NCBI GenBank assembly: GCA_903813345.2 | Contig: CAIIXF020000010.1 | Location: 10,282,349 to 10,346,348, forward strand | DNA: 64,000 nucleotides | DNA from: Owenia fusiformis | Lineage: Eukaryota; Annelida; Polychaeta; Sabellida; Oweniidae | Direction of reading: 5' to 3' | Shown: piece after piece, positions 10,191 through 38,689 of the stretch | How the letters are laid out: each line of letters begins with the position of its first letter | Position numbering within the stretch: position 1 is the stretch's first letter | Made by a program: the position numbers and the translations under genes | The notes under the pieces: generated by a model | What the model saw: only the letters and a program-made list of their open reading frames with translations | What the model was told of the DNA's origin: nothing | The model's database searches: none

Positions 10191-12952
10191 TTACCTGGCT
10201 GTCATGGAGTATCTAGATTAATGTCTCACCTCTATTTATTCATGAAACTTATCTGTTTTCATCCATCATGGATCCTAAGCCTGTACATACATGTACTGCT
10301 CATGTACCAGTGTACATATTTACATATATATATATATTACGTGTGTACATTTTATGTAGCAAATTTGCAAGTTTGTATCGATTATTATGTGTGAAATATA
10401 TGAAAATACTTACCAATGAGAATCAGGTTTTGAGTTTATTTAAAATTCTCATGTAAGTTGCTGGATTGCCACTTAGGCTGCACTTTCCCAGAAAGATTAG
10501 CAAGGATAAAAGCGGATACTGCATTGAAAAGGAATATCTCGTAGATAGAGAGGTTCTTGTTTGAGTACCTGTGCAAGATCGTCTTCTTTATCGAGTCGAA
10601 GATGAGATGAAGAAACATTAACAAAGTGAGTCAAGAATGGACGATATTGCACAGGTACGAGTACAAGAAAGTTCTTCTCCTTTTAATGAAAAAAACTGCG
10701 TGAAAATAGCTTCAAATTAATGGAACTTCATATTTCAATTTTAATGACATCATAGAAATTTTGTAGAAAATACATGGGTTCGCGTGGCAACAAGGCTCCA
10801 TTGTTATGACGTCCCAGCTAAGTTTTGTAGAATGAGCATGGATACTCGACAGTTTATCTGTTGCTATGTTGATGATGTTTATAAACAAGTGATGTCACAA
10901 GTAAATCTCATCTTACATGTGTGACTTTTTAGGGATGAAAGATGGCAATATCTTGCATGGGGTAAAGATGGCTGTATCTTTGTTAGTCATATGAGAAAAA
11001 TTATGAATGAACAAAACATAACTTACTCATCAATCAGTAATTCAAAACAACCTAGATGTACACTGAGTTTTTGATCTTGAAATTATAGGCCTGGAATTTT
11101 ATAAACATCAACATAGAATGTGTTACATCAGAATAGCATTGAATTGAGCACTGTCAATCATGTCAATAGATTGTGAAAAATTTGTTTGATGTATGATATT
11201 TGTTATAAATTGAAACTGTAAAACAATACAAATGTCACACCTTGCCATTTGTTACCGACACCACCTGCCAGACAACACCATCCACAAAAAAGGTGGAGAC
11301 TGTAACATTTTGTCACCACTTGGGACGGTGACATAGAAATGGGACTGATTTCAACAGGTTCTGATTTTCACCTGAAATTGCTACCCTACATGTACCTTGC
11401 CATGCCAATTAAAAGTAGTTTTAAAAAAGTTTAGCTTTGACATATTTCTCTCTGAGTTGTTTGAGAATTGCATATTTGGTAATATTATTTTATATATTAT
11501 AAATTATTAATATGATAAATATTTGAAATTCACATTAAACTATAAATATGCTTTTTATTTTACATAATTCACCTTTTAAAGGTTAAACTGTTGTAAAACA
11601 CTTAAATGAATAGCTTAAATGATATTATACCAATATTACAACATTAACACTCAGTAAAGCATAAATAATTTATTTCTTTTTTAATCATATTTATTCTAAT
11701 AAATATAAATAACTTTATTATGTAGGCTAAACAGAAAAATACAATGCTATAAATAATGAAAGCCTTTAGTTTATAAAAATAACAGATCTAAAATTGCGCT
11801 GAAGCAACTTTATACAACATTACATGAAGCTACATTCTGACATTTTATAGCAAGTGAAAATAATTTTAAATGCCATAGGGTACAAAAATAAATTCTTAAA
11901 ATATTTATCTTCACATATTACTTGAGCAAAATGTAGAGAAATTTCGAAGATTAGGACAAATAATTTGTTTTGACTCACAGGTTTCTGTATATAATCGGAA
12001 AGGACCAAATCCAAGAAAAGAGAGAATAAGTAAAATTTGATACATTTATTTAAGATCAGAATTAAATTACAAAAAAATATTGGCACTTTAATCAAATATT
12101 CCTTAAATTTCACTTTCCGTTGGTGTAATCTGAAAAAATGGCCAAGTTTTATATGTCAATACACTAGCACCATCTATACTACAAATGTGAATGTGATGAG
12201 AAACAGCATCTCTGGGCTGTGGCAAATTGAAAGCAGCTACGGAATGAAGTGAAATACCCTTGGACCAAGAATGGGAAAACGGTTAACTTTTAGAAAATAG
12301 GGAGTTTAAGCTTGCACATAAAATCAAAACGCCAACCTATACCTATGACCAATTGCCCATACAAATGCATTTCTTAAATATTTTCTGTTCACGTTTAGGT
12401 TGTGAGAAACATTGCAAGCAAAAAACTGCCTATTATCCTTTTCAAATATTTTACCATAAAAAATCACAGGTGGGTTACTGCCAGTGATTGTTTGGGACAT
12501 CAATTATAATTATTGTGTTTGATAAATGAGACAAATAAAGATCAACGTACAATGTATCCATGATGGTATTAATGGTTAAAGATATGTCTTAATAAGTCTA
12601 AGAGTACATAATAAATATCCCTTAATTGAAAACAATTGCAATGTGTATTAGTTAATATACCAGAACCATATAGTAGTCACCCCTTAGTAGGTTATTTGCC
12701 CCTTGCCAGCAAAGGACAAGAGGGGGCTGGTAAGTCAGAATGTACAACAGAAACTAATGGTACTCAGATTAATATTTACAAATGAGAACATGAAGCACTA
12801 TGAAATCCATTCAGATAATAATATTCAATTTTCCACATTAAATAAAATTTGTTTTTCATTGTGATGTAGATGGTAGATGTACAACTTCTTGGGTCTACAG
12901 CACTTAATGTTTATATAACGACCAGGAGGCTTATGAGTACATCCGTAAAAGT
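10190..12952. other. Gene-poor AT-rich stretch
   Basis: No exon was recognised. A foldback of about 115 bp lies at 10553-10669 (arms contain GTACCTGTGCAAGATCGTC and its complement). A fragment of a dispersed repeat (GGTGGAGACTGTAACATTTT) lies at 11230-11345. The remainder is AT-rich DNA between TBCA and the 3' end of the C2HC zinc-finger gene. Confidence 0.4.
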
Positions 12953-29943
<16,991 letters not shown>

Positions 29944-32900
29944 ATGGCGGCTGCAAATTTCGGGCCCCGTCTCTCTGGTTTTGTTTTCACAGAAAAGCTT
30001 GGTAGTGGAACGTATGCTACGGTATACAAAGCATATAGAAAGGTACATTGCTTCTGTGCTACAATTTCAGTGATACATGTATAGATGCTTATATTCTTTA
30101 GTCTCCATAAACGTTGTTTTATTTTGAAAATCGACACTTCCGTGTTTAGAAATTGATGACATTTCGTTTTTCTAGTCTCAAGTCAAAGATGAACGATGCA
30201 TTTGTCATGAGTTTAAGCTCGCATTTCGTTAAAATGAAGTTGGGGTTATCTTTACCATACTGAACACAGCTGGCTCAAGACTTCTGTCAGCTCGGTATAG
30301 AGTAATCTTTACCAGTTTTTTTATCAATGTCATGGGAGACCTTATCTGTTGCAAGACTAACGCCTGGCGTAACCGTCACCATGTTATTCAGTGTTTTTTA
30401 AGTAGCGCAAGGATCCTGCCATGACCGTGGTAATGTTATCGTGAAAGCCTGGTATAACCGCGACAATGCTGTATTATATTGCAATGCCTGCCATGACCGT
30501 GACAATGTAATATAGTTCTGCAAGGCTTGATATGACCGTAACAATGTAATATAGTACTGCAAGGCCTGGCATGACCGTGGCAATGTAATATTGTATTGCA
30601 AGTTCAGGTATGAGAGTGGTAATGTAGAAATTTACGATTAGGACTGCTATAACCGTGACAATGTGTATTGCAAAGCCTGACATGACCATGGCAATGTAAT
30701 ATACTATTGCAAGGCTTGGTATGACCGCCATGGCAATGTGATATAGTAAGTTCCAAGTTCGGGTATGAGAGTGGTAATGTAGAAATTTATGATTGCTATA
30801 ATTGACCGTGACAATGTGTATTTGAAAACCTGGCATGACCATGACAATGTATTATGGGATCGCAAGGCCTGGTATGACCGTGACAATGTAATATAGTATT
30901 GCAAGGCCAGGTATGAGGGTGGTTAGTAAAGATTTAGGCTTAGTTCTACTATGACCGTTATAATGTATTGCAATGACTAGTAAATATGTATGACATTAAT
31001 GCCAGGAATATCCTTAACAATTTTAAGTGATCCTCATTACATTTAAACAGTTTAATACTATGATCATGTTGTTTAACTACCTTAACCATGTCAAAATCAA
31101 AATTACTACTATACATTAATATTCACATTCGCTTATAAACCACAATAAAGGCTACGGTCGCGCCAGGCTTCCACGATAACACTTCCAGGGTCATGACAGG
31201 CCTTGCAATAGAATACAGCATTGTCACGGTTATACCAGCCTGTCACGGTTATATCAGGCTTACACGATAACACTACCACGGTCATGGCAGGATCCTTGCG
31301 CTACTTAAAAAACACTGATTAACATGGTGACGGTTGTGGCAGGCGTAAGTCTTGCAATAGATAGCATGTGTGTCATGGTTAGATTTTGATCTTGAGTTCT
31401 CAGGAACAACATGGGCTCGTAGAAGAACAAGTAATTCATGTACCGTCTGTTTATCGAGCTCCACAACTTACAGTCGTGGGATCATTCATTCAATGTTACT
31501 ATCGAACTCGCATGCAGTGTCTCGGTATAGATACTGCATCGGGCAGATGAAAAAAATCATCTCCAAAATTCTGTGAAAATAGTTCCCATTTTCATCATAT
31601 ATGTGGTCAATTTTCACACAACTTATAAAATATGTATTCATGAATGTTCCCCAATCATTATTTTGTCAAAATATCTCAAAATTATTGAAATATGAGAAGA
31701 CATCACCACGGAAGGAATTCTGAGTAAAAGTTGTGTTGATAATAGTTTACCGCACATGTTGTTTATTAGTTAATATGCGCAATTCAACCAATGAAATTGT
31801 CTAAATTCCCGGGTCTAAGTTTTACAATCATGCGACCCTAGCATGGGACTAGAACCAATCACATCAGTTGTTTGTTACGAAATTACCAATCTTACGGTGA
31901 GATACCTGCCCACTGCAGTGATATATCACTGCGCGTGAGTTTGTGTTGCTATATTACATATTATTATTAATATTATATTAATAATAAGACAGGGGTGTCA
32001 GAAGGATTGGCCAAGAGGGGTATGAATGGGTCGTGCGTGAAACGCGCCGCATGCGATGCGTATGGGGCAATCTAGAGGGATCAGGAGGGGGGGGGGGCAT
32101 AGAATTAAATATAATGTGAGAAATGAGATCCTCTATTCTTGATGTATATTCTAGCCAAAATCCTGATTTTGAATTATTCTCAATTTAGGATGGGCAACGA
32201 GAAGTGGTTGCAGTGAAATGTGTTGAGAAGTCCAGCCTCAATAAAATATCTACAGAAAACCTCCTTACAGAAATCAAATTATTGAAAACTCTAAAACACA
32301 GGCATATTGTAGAGCTTAAAGACTTCCAGGTAGGTGCTCTGTATAGGTAAGATATAAAACTCTTGTCTCATATCCTTTCCACTGCACTAGATTCTAAAAT
32401 ATGACATATTGTTATGGTCTCTGTTTTTTGTGGCAGCCATTGGCGGTTGGTGGTTGGTGATCGTCGGGTGGTGGTTGGTGGTTGGCGATTGCCGGGTGAT
32501 GGTTGGCATCTAAAAAATTCTTATAACTTCTAATAATGTAACAAATACTGTTTAGACTGACTTCAATTTTTTTCAATCATCTACACATTTTCAGAAGTTC
32601 AAATCTGACTTTATATTTAAGGTTTGACCTTCAATGACCTTTTCAAGGTCAAAAAAGGTTAATGAAGATCAAAAAGGTATTTTTTCAACTTGCTTCAAAT
32701 TTACCAAATCTTTTTTTCAAAATCATGGCTCAGTGGCAGAGTCAGGGTTACCAATAGCGCTTGGGCCCGGGTTTGATTCCCGGTTCAGACAAGTTTGTTT
32801 GTGTGTTATTTAATTCTGGGTGTTTGACTGAGTTGTTCACGACTCATATCAAAGGCTGTGGTGTGTACCTGTATGTCTGCGTACCTGTGCACACAAAAAA

Positions 32901-35900
32901 ACACAGGGCTCCTCCAAGGAGGGGTTTCTGGCTCTGTCTTCGAGTGTAAAATACGGAATATACCAATGAGGTATCGCTCCCCAAATATGGCGGTAACCAA
33001 GATATAATAATAATTAGAAGTTCAAATCTGACTTTAAATTTGAGATTTGACCTCAAATGTTCAAAACTGACTATATATTTGACCTTCAATGACATTCCGA
33101 AGGTCAAAAAAGATTTGACCTTCAATGCCATTTTTTTCAAAATCATCTACAAGTTCTCAGAGGTTCAAATCTGACTTAAGATTTGAGATTTTACATTCAA
33201 TGAATGACCTTCTCAGTGGCAACTTGCTTCAAATTGACCAACTTGTCAAAATCATCTACAAGTTCTCTGATATTCAAAACTGACTTAAGATTGAACTCAT
33301 AATATTGTGAGCAACTAGGTGGTGATATTTTGTCATGTTAATGCCTTGTGTTTTACAGTGGGATGACAAATACATTTACCTTATAATGGAGTACAGCGCA
33401 GGGGGTGACCTTTCTAAATTCATAAGAAGCAAGAGGGCCCTACCGCAGCATATAGTGAAGAAATTTCTCCAACAGATAGGTAAGATGGTATATTTTTATC
33501 AACAATTGCTGAAGAATGAAGTTAGTTTTGTTATGGGGAGGGGGTAAATGATGATTTTATTACTGAAGAGTGTTGATTTTTTGACTATTCAAATGAAAGA
33601 CAGGCAGCTTATTACAATTCATTATATGAGGGGAGGGATTGGCAAGCCATAATGGAAATATCTGTTTATCCATAATTATTGATAATTTGACACCATCCCT
33701 ATGTTTCGATACACAAACAATTTTCTGAAGGTGAAGCCAGCCAAAAATAAATAAGAAGACATGGAAAAGATACTTTACTAAAGTCTGATTTTAGTGTTTT
33801 AAATTCAGTAGTTCTATACAAAGGATGGGAGTCTATAGGTAATACCCTTTTTGAAAATATATTAAACAGACAGTGGTCAGATCTGGATACTTTTTTAAAC
33901 ATACAGTGTTTACATGTAGATCTCTCTTTGGCACAGCCTGTAGAGTTCAGTAAAGATCCAAATGATATAGATATACTACTAATAAATAAAGACGAAAGTT
34001 TGTGGCTCTAAAATTCCCATTTCAACATCATCTAAAAAGTGATCCAATTTAGATTTATTTTGAATGCCATGTTTATGATTTTGGTTATTTTGAAAATAGA
34101 CTTGTACCCACCTGAAAATCTATTTGCACCCACTTGAAAATGAGAAAAATCATGAAAAATTGGCATATTTTGACCAATTTTGGTCTGAATTATGAAAATG
34201 AGAATTTTGCACCCACCTGAGAAAAAATCCTGGTGAGACCACTGCATCTTGGATCATTTGGCCATATTGGATGTTTGTCTTCTTTTTCTAGCTTTTACCA
34301 TTTTGCAGTGAAGATGCAGGAAACCATATACATATTTTTTAGAGGATTTGTGAAAAGTTGAGACTGAGATCATATAATGTCAAACTTTTAATGTCTACCT
34401 ATCTATTTGATTAAAACAACTTATTTTGAAACAAACAAGAGTTTTTAATGGCGAGTGTGAAAACAGAAAAGGCACTTGCCAGCCCAATAACGCAGATGCG
34501 AGTAGGTATTTACCAGTTTCACCACCAGGTGGCTCGTTCAGGTCAGATAGCATGGCGGGTATAGCAGAAAGTTCCCTTAAAATTAAATTACATTTGTTTT
34601 AGTGGTTCAATTTTCATATAACCCTTATGTTTCTAATAGTTATGCAAATTAAAATATGTCCAGTAAAAGAAAATGTTATCTGTCCAATACAAGAAAAGAT
34701 ATTTCACTTTTTGTGATTTTGTAACATTGGGTCTATGGGAATCAACCCGAACGAGAAGTCAAACTTTAAAAAAAAAATCAATTTTCAAAGTTGATAAACA
34801 ATTTTCGAAACCATATCTCTAGATGTACTTATTTAATGACGTAAATCAAGATTATGTCTAATCACATCTAGGCTATTGGCGAGTATTAGGAAACCCAAGA
34901 CCCACAGTGTAAAACAGCTTATTTTGAAACAAACAGAAATGGCCCTCTACCATCTACCTGACTATTCCTCTACCTATTTATAATTAATAAGTAATTTTTA
35001 AACAAGAGTTTTCAGTCCTTCCCTTAAACCCGCACCTTGCAAACTTGCAGACATGATATGTGCAGAGTCTATAAAACAATAGTTTTCCATATTTCTGAAC
35101 ATACAAATATAAAAAAGAACAATGTAATTAAATTAGCATGTAAATTAACTGTTTGTGTCCAGAGACACTACGTGTGAACAAAGGAAACCCCTGCAGATAA
35201 ATTTTAGGAAATATTGTCTCTTATTATGAAAGCTTATTGCATCATCTTGTTTCTATATTTAACTGTGTTAAGAAGATGGTATGTGGATTTCCGCATGTCT
35301 TCTACTTTGATGTAGAGCCTGTCAAAAGAATGGACTCTTCCAGGAATATACTTCAATAGTGCATGGGCATTCAATCTATTGAAAGCCCATGCAGGTCCGT
35401 AGCCAGGATTTGCCAAGGGGGGTTCAGTTTTCAAAAATTTCCAGGGGGGTTCACATTTGACAATTTTAGCCCAAATATGCACCATCGTCTAATATGTTCT
35501 TTGAACGGGACAGATATCTAGAATTTGGAATCCCAATCTCCTTTCGCCAGAACATTCTCTTTGACTGTGCAAATATGGCTAAAATCACTTGAGATGTGCG
35601 TGATTTTGAAAGAATATTTGGCCATGGGGGGGGGGGGGGTTCGCCCGAACCCTGCGAACCCCCCCTGGCTACGGGCCTTCCATAATTAGTGTCACTTTTG
35701 AAACCTCACATCTTCACATTCAATTATTTCTCTTAGCAAAGTACCGTTCTTTCAGGCAATTCTCTTTTCAATAGACAATCAAATAATTGACAAATTATCC
35801 TTCACTTCAATTCTTACTTAACATTTTTGCACTGATTTAAACTCACATTTGCTTTACAGCGGCTGTAGCTTCACAAAAATGATATACATGTACAATGTAC

Positions 35901-38680
35901 TGCTTATCCCTATATTTTATGCTGCATATATCTCTTGATTTGCCGTAGGGATTCCATCATTAGTTCTGAATTTTATAACTCCATTTAAAATGTAACTACA
36001 GGTCTTTCAATAAGTTTGTAGAAAAGGGCTCTCATTTTTATAGTTCTCCATAAAATGTTCATATAACATCCCAAAAGTATCTTGAGCCATACATTTTCAT
36101 GAGGGTAACACACGAGTCATAAAACTACCATGTGCATGAAACCATCACCTACTTAAAGCGATGTTGCACAAAATCAACATTTTTGTCTCTAGATGACGCT
36201 GTGTTGATATCTCCTGTTCAATAGAAGAAAGTATTAATATTAGATGCGCATGTGTAATGCGCAACGCTGAGCCCCCGTGCCCAAGATCAGCCATATAAAA
36301 ATATTTCCCTTGAGCTTCTGAGTGCAGTCACAATAATTCAGTTTGATCTCCAGTGGCTAAGCATTAGATTCAAGGGACACTTTTTCAAACATGTAATGAG
36401 ACATCGGTGTGACATTAACAAAGATGTAGCATCGATTGTCCATTGATAATAGATACAATAAAGACAATGTTTCAGACATTTCTACAAATTACTCTCTTTT
36501 AATATCGCCCTTTCAAAAAGTGTTATATTGTCATCATGTGGTGATGGGATTCTGGGCATATGAGAGTCTGGACATCTGAGTAGGCGGGTATAAATATTTT
36601 GATCAAAACTTGGCGATTGGTGTTTAGTGTCTGTAACAAATGGTAGGTGGTGACATTTTCCATGTTAATGTCTTTTTATTATTATTTTTCATGGAAAATC
36701 CTAGAAAATATTACGTAGCTTTGCATTATTTCAGCACAAGCCTTACAGTTTCTACGCAGTAAAAATGTGGCCCATATGGACCTTAAACCACAGAATATTC
36801 TGTTATCTGCAACGCATAGTCCGATTCTGAAAATTGCAGGTAAGTTATTTTATTTGTCTGTAACAAAGCGTTACACTTTTTTTTATTTTTGTAATGTTAA
36901 TGACTTGTTTTTTTGTTTTAGTTATTAGAGATTCTATGTGGTGCATGCTCTAAGATTGGATCCGTATACCTGTGCATTGGCTAATTTATATATTTATGTT
37001 ATATTCAGTAAATGCCAAATTACCTCTAAAGATATTGCCCCTAGTACATATAAATATTATCAATTCACTTGCAAGGAAATTCCTCCCTATGCAAATGCAA
37101 CTTTTAGAAATGTGTGTAAAAATAAGATGAATTTTCAGATTTAGAATTCATGAAATACTGTTATACAGATTTTCAGTGAGAATAAATGAGAATTTTTCAC
37201 ATATTGTTATGTTCAACAAGACCTGTGATGTAAGCCTGTAGCCAGTGGGATGGAACATATTGTTATATAATCTTATCCCACATCTAACAAGGTTACATCA
37301 CAATGGGAAGTGTCCTTGTCAGATGTATCTAACAAGTTTACATCACAACAGTGTTATGTAACCTTGTTAGATGTGGGATGATTGGATAATAGTACAGGAT
37401 ATCGAGACCTTTAGAAACTGTCTTTACATTCATTTACTTCATTTGCTTAGGATGTAGTTGATGCCAACTTAAATCTTATCGAGTATGTGGGTTAAAGTCA
37501 CTTTAACTTTTGTTGAACTATTGCCATTTAATGTCAATGTTGAAGGTAATGAAAAATGTAGTTTTAATTATAGAATGATTTTGAATACTGTCATGCTGAT
37601 TTAGTGTTCACTTGAACTTATATTTAAAAATCAATCAGCTATCACATCTTTTTGACATGACACTTTTACAATTATTATCCCACCGAACGAAGTTCGAGGG
37701 GGATATAGAGAAGCCGTCCGTCCATTCTTCCATCCGTCTGTTCGTCCGTTCGTCCGTGTGTCCAGGCAATAACTCCAATACCAGTTGACGGATTTGGTTC
37801 AAATTTTATAGGCTTATGCCTTATGAGTATAGGACCTCTGCTCGAGAAGGAATTTTCAATATGGCCGCTCAATTCAAAATGGCCGCCATTTTTCGTAAAA
37901 AATGTAATCGTTGATAACTCAAATAAAAGTTGACGGATTTGGTTCAAATTTTATATGCTGATGCCTAGGGACAAAGGAGTTTCGCACAAAGAGATTTTCA
38001 AGATGGCCGCTTAATTTCAAAATGGCGGCCATTTTTCAAATTTTATATGATGATGCTTAGGGACACAGTAGCTATGTTCGACAAAAATTTTTCGAGATGG
38101 CCGCTTAATTTCAAAATGGCGGCAATTTTTTCGTAAAAAACGTAATCTTTGATAACTCAAATGCCAGTGAACAGATTTGGTTGAAATTTTATATGATTAT
38201 GCCTAGGGACACAGTAGCTCTGTTCAAGAAATAATTTTCAAGATGGCGGCTGAATTTTAAGATGGCGGCCAATTTTTGTAAAAAACTTAATCTTTGATAA
38301 CTCATATACCAGTGAACGGATTTGGTTCAAATTTTATATGATGATGCCTAGTTCACAATGGTATAAACTAACTTTGTGCCAAATTTCATGCTTCTATCAC
38401 AAAGTGCACAAACATTTCAACATTTACACTAGCTATAATAAGCATAATATGTTTTGTTCAGTGGGATTTGCCTTCGTGGAGTTGCTGTTTTTCTAGTTCT
38501 GAAGTGTCATGACTGATTTTCAATTTTTATTTTTAGATTTTGGTTTTGCCCAACATTTACGGACTGATCAAGACGTTGATATCCTCCGGGGCTCCCCTCT
38601 TTATATGGCCCCAGAGATCATCTGTGACAGGAGGTATCATCCCAAGTGTGACCTCTGGTCAGTAGGGGTCATCTTATATG
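29944..38680 (+). CDS. ULK3: ULK3-like serine/threonine kinase, first five exons (3' part not found)
   Basis: Exons 29944-30042, 32189-32329, 33359-33479, 36735-36839 and 38537-38680 have GT-AG borders and matching phase and give 203 residues. Motifs in order: P-loop [15 protein letters not shown] lysine, [20 protein letters not shown], hinge [15 protein letters not shown], catalytic loop [23 protein letters not shown] and [11 protein letters not shown]. The N-terminus ([20 protein letters not shown]) and the HxDLKPQN loop without the usual Arg are ULK3 traits. ULK3 acts in autophagy, the ESCRT-III abscission checkpoint and GLI regulation. The remaining kinase lobe and C-terminal MIT domains were not recognised downstream, although the donor at 38681 is canonical. 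Either the next exons lie beyond 64000, with the opsin nested in an intron, or the copy is truncated. Confidence 0.9.
30346..31367. mobile_element. Foldback element with internal GACCGTGACAATG minisatellite
   Basis: In ULK3 intron 1. The left part (from TTGCAAGACTAACGCC near 30350) and the right part (to GGCGTAAGTCTTGCAATAG near 31363) are inverted copies of about 130 bp, both with TTTTTTAAGTAGCGCAAGG and ATCCTGCCATGACCGTGG. Between them, about ten degenerate copies of a unit of roughly 58 bp (GCAAGGCCTGGTATGACCG, TGACAATGTAATATAG) run from 30420 to 30920. Open frames in this segment are by-products of the repeat. Confidence 0.75.
31368..32188. other. ULK3 intron 1, 3' part
   Basis: No gene. 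Palindromic AT runs occur near 31960-31988 (TATTATTAATATTATATTAATAATA), followed by a G-rich run at 32080-32098 that resembles the worn end of one of the AGGCCCATCC-type MITEs. Confidence 0.3.
32590..33300. repeat. Three direct repeats interrupted by a SINE
   Basis: A block containing TCAAATCTGACTTTATATTT, GACCTTCAATGACCTTTTC and AAGGTCAAAAAAG occurs at about 32590-32700, 33016-33120 and 33150-33260 in ULK3 intron 2. The SINE at 32726-33014 was inserted between the first and second copies. Confidence 0.55.
32726..33014 (+). mobile_element. tRNA-derived SINE, copy 2 (well preserved)
   Basis: RNA polymerase III boxes are clear: A box TGGCTCAGTGG at 32726-32736 and B box GGTTTGATTCC at 32770-32780, with spacing normal for a tRNA. 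The body shares GTGTTTGACTGAGT, CGACTC, GTGGTGTGTACCTGTAT, AACACAGGGCTCCTCC and AAGGAGGGGTTTCTGG with the copy at 8388. The tail is a short ATAATAATAA run. It is a retroposon rather than a functional tRNA gene because no acceptor stem closes. Confidence 0.85.
34060..34250 (-). mobile_element. MITE-like fragment (GTGGTCTCACCAGGATTTT end)
   Basis: On the minus strand it starts GCAGTGGTCTCACCAGGATT and contains repeated CAGGTGGGTGCAAA blocks. The style (A/T-rich body with CCAGGATTTT end) resembles the CGTAGCCAGG MITEs nearby, but the second end was not identified. Confidence 0.35.
34479..34879. mobile_element. MITE with CAGATGCGAGTAG termini, copy 1
   Basis: Left end AATAACGCAGATGCGAGTAGG, right end (reversed) CCAATAGCCTAGATGTGATT, with CACCACCAGGTGGC and AATGACGTAAATCAAGATTA inside. 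The better preserved copy at 54522-54963 is in the opposite orientation and shows the same inner blocks. Located in ULK3 intron 3. Confidence 0.65.
35362..35391. repeat. 30-bp near-perfect hairpin shared with 62888-62917
   Basis: Arms CATGGGCATTCAAT and ATTGAAAGCCCATG around a CT loop. The same hairpin with the single arm mismatch swapped lies at 62888. Here it directly abuts the CGTAGCCAGG MITE. Confidence 0.6.
35394..35683. mobile_element. MITE with CCGTAGCCAGG termini, copy 1
   Basis: Inverted ends AGGTCCGTAGCCAGGATTT and CCCCCCTGGCTACGGGCCT enclose about 290 bp containing mirrored GGGGGGTTC/GAACCCCCC blocks and a G run at 35626-35640. The same family occurs at 47588-47775. No coding capacity. 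Located in ULK3 intron 3. Confidence 0.75.
37674..38465 (-). mobile_element. Family A element with four internal repeats
   Basis: The left end ATTATCCCACCGAACGAAG...TTCGAGGGGGATATAG with CCGTCCGTCC runs is the family A terminus, so the element is reversed relative to those at 2768 and 10190. Inside, about four units of 110-140 bp each contain TTGATAACTCAAAT, CGGATTTGGTTCAAATTTTA, ATGCCTAGGGACA and CAAGATGGCCGC. The right end is ill-defined, near 38460. In ULK3 intron 4, only about 70 bp before exon 5. Confidence 0.65.
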
Positions 38681-38689
38681 GTAAGTTCT

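Noticed and set aside
30398-30904. Several minus-strand frames with repeats such as [11 protein letters not shown]
   Set aside because: They are by-products of the 58-bp minisatellite.
32726-32800. tRNA gene suggested by good A and B boxes
   Set aside because: No acceptor or anticodon stem closes, and the same body occurs behind another head at 8388. It is a SINE.
33690-34010. Possible protein fragment ([16 protein letters not shown]) in ULK3 intron 3
   Set aside because: The frame is open for about 75 codons, but no family, splice site or start supports it. It may be an old transposon fragment.
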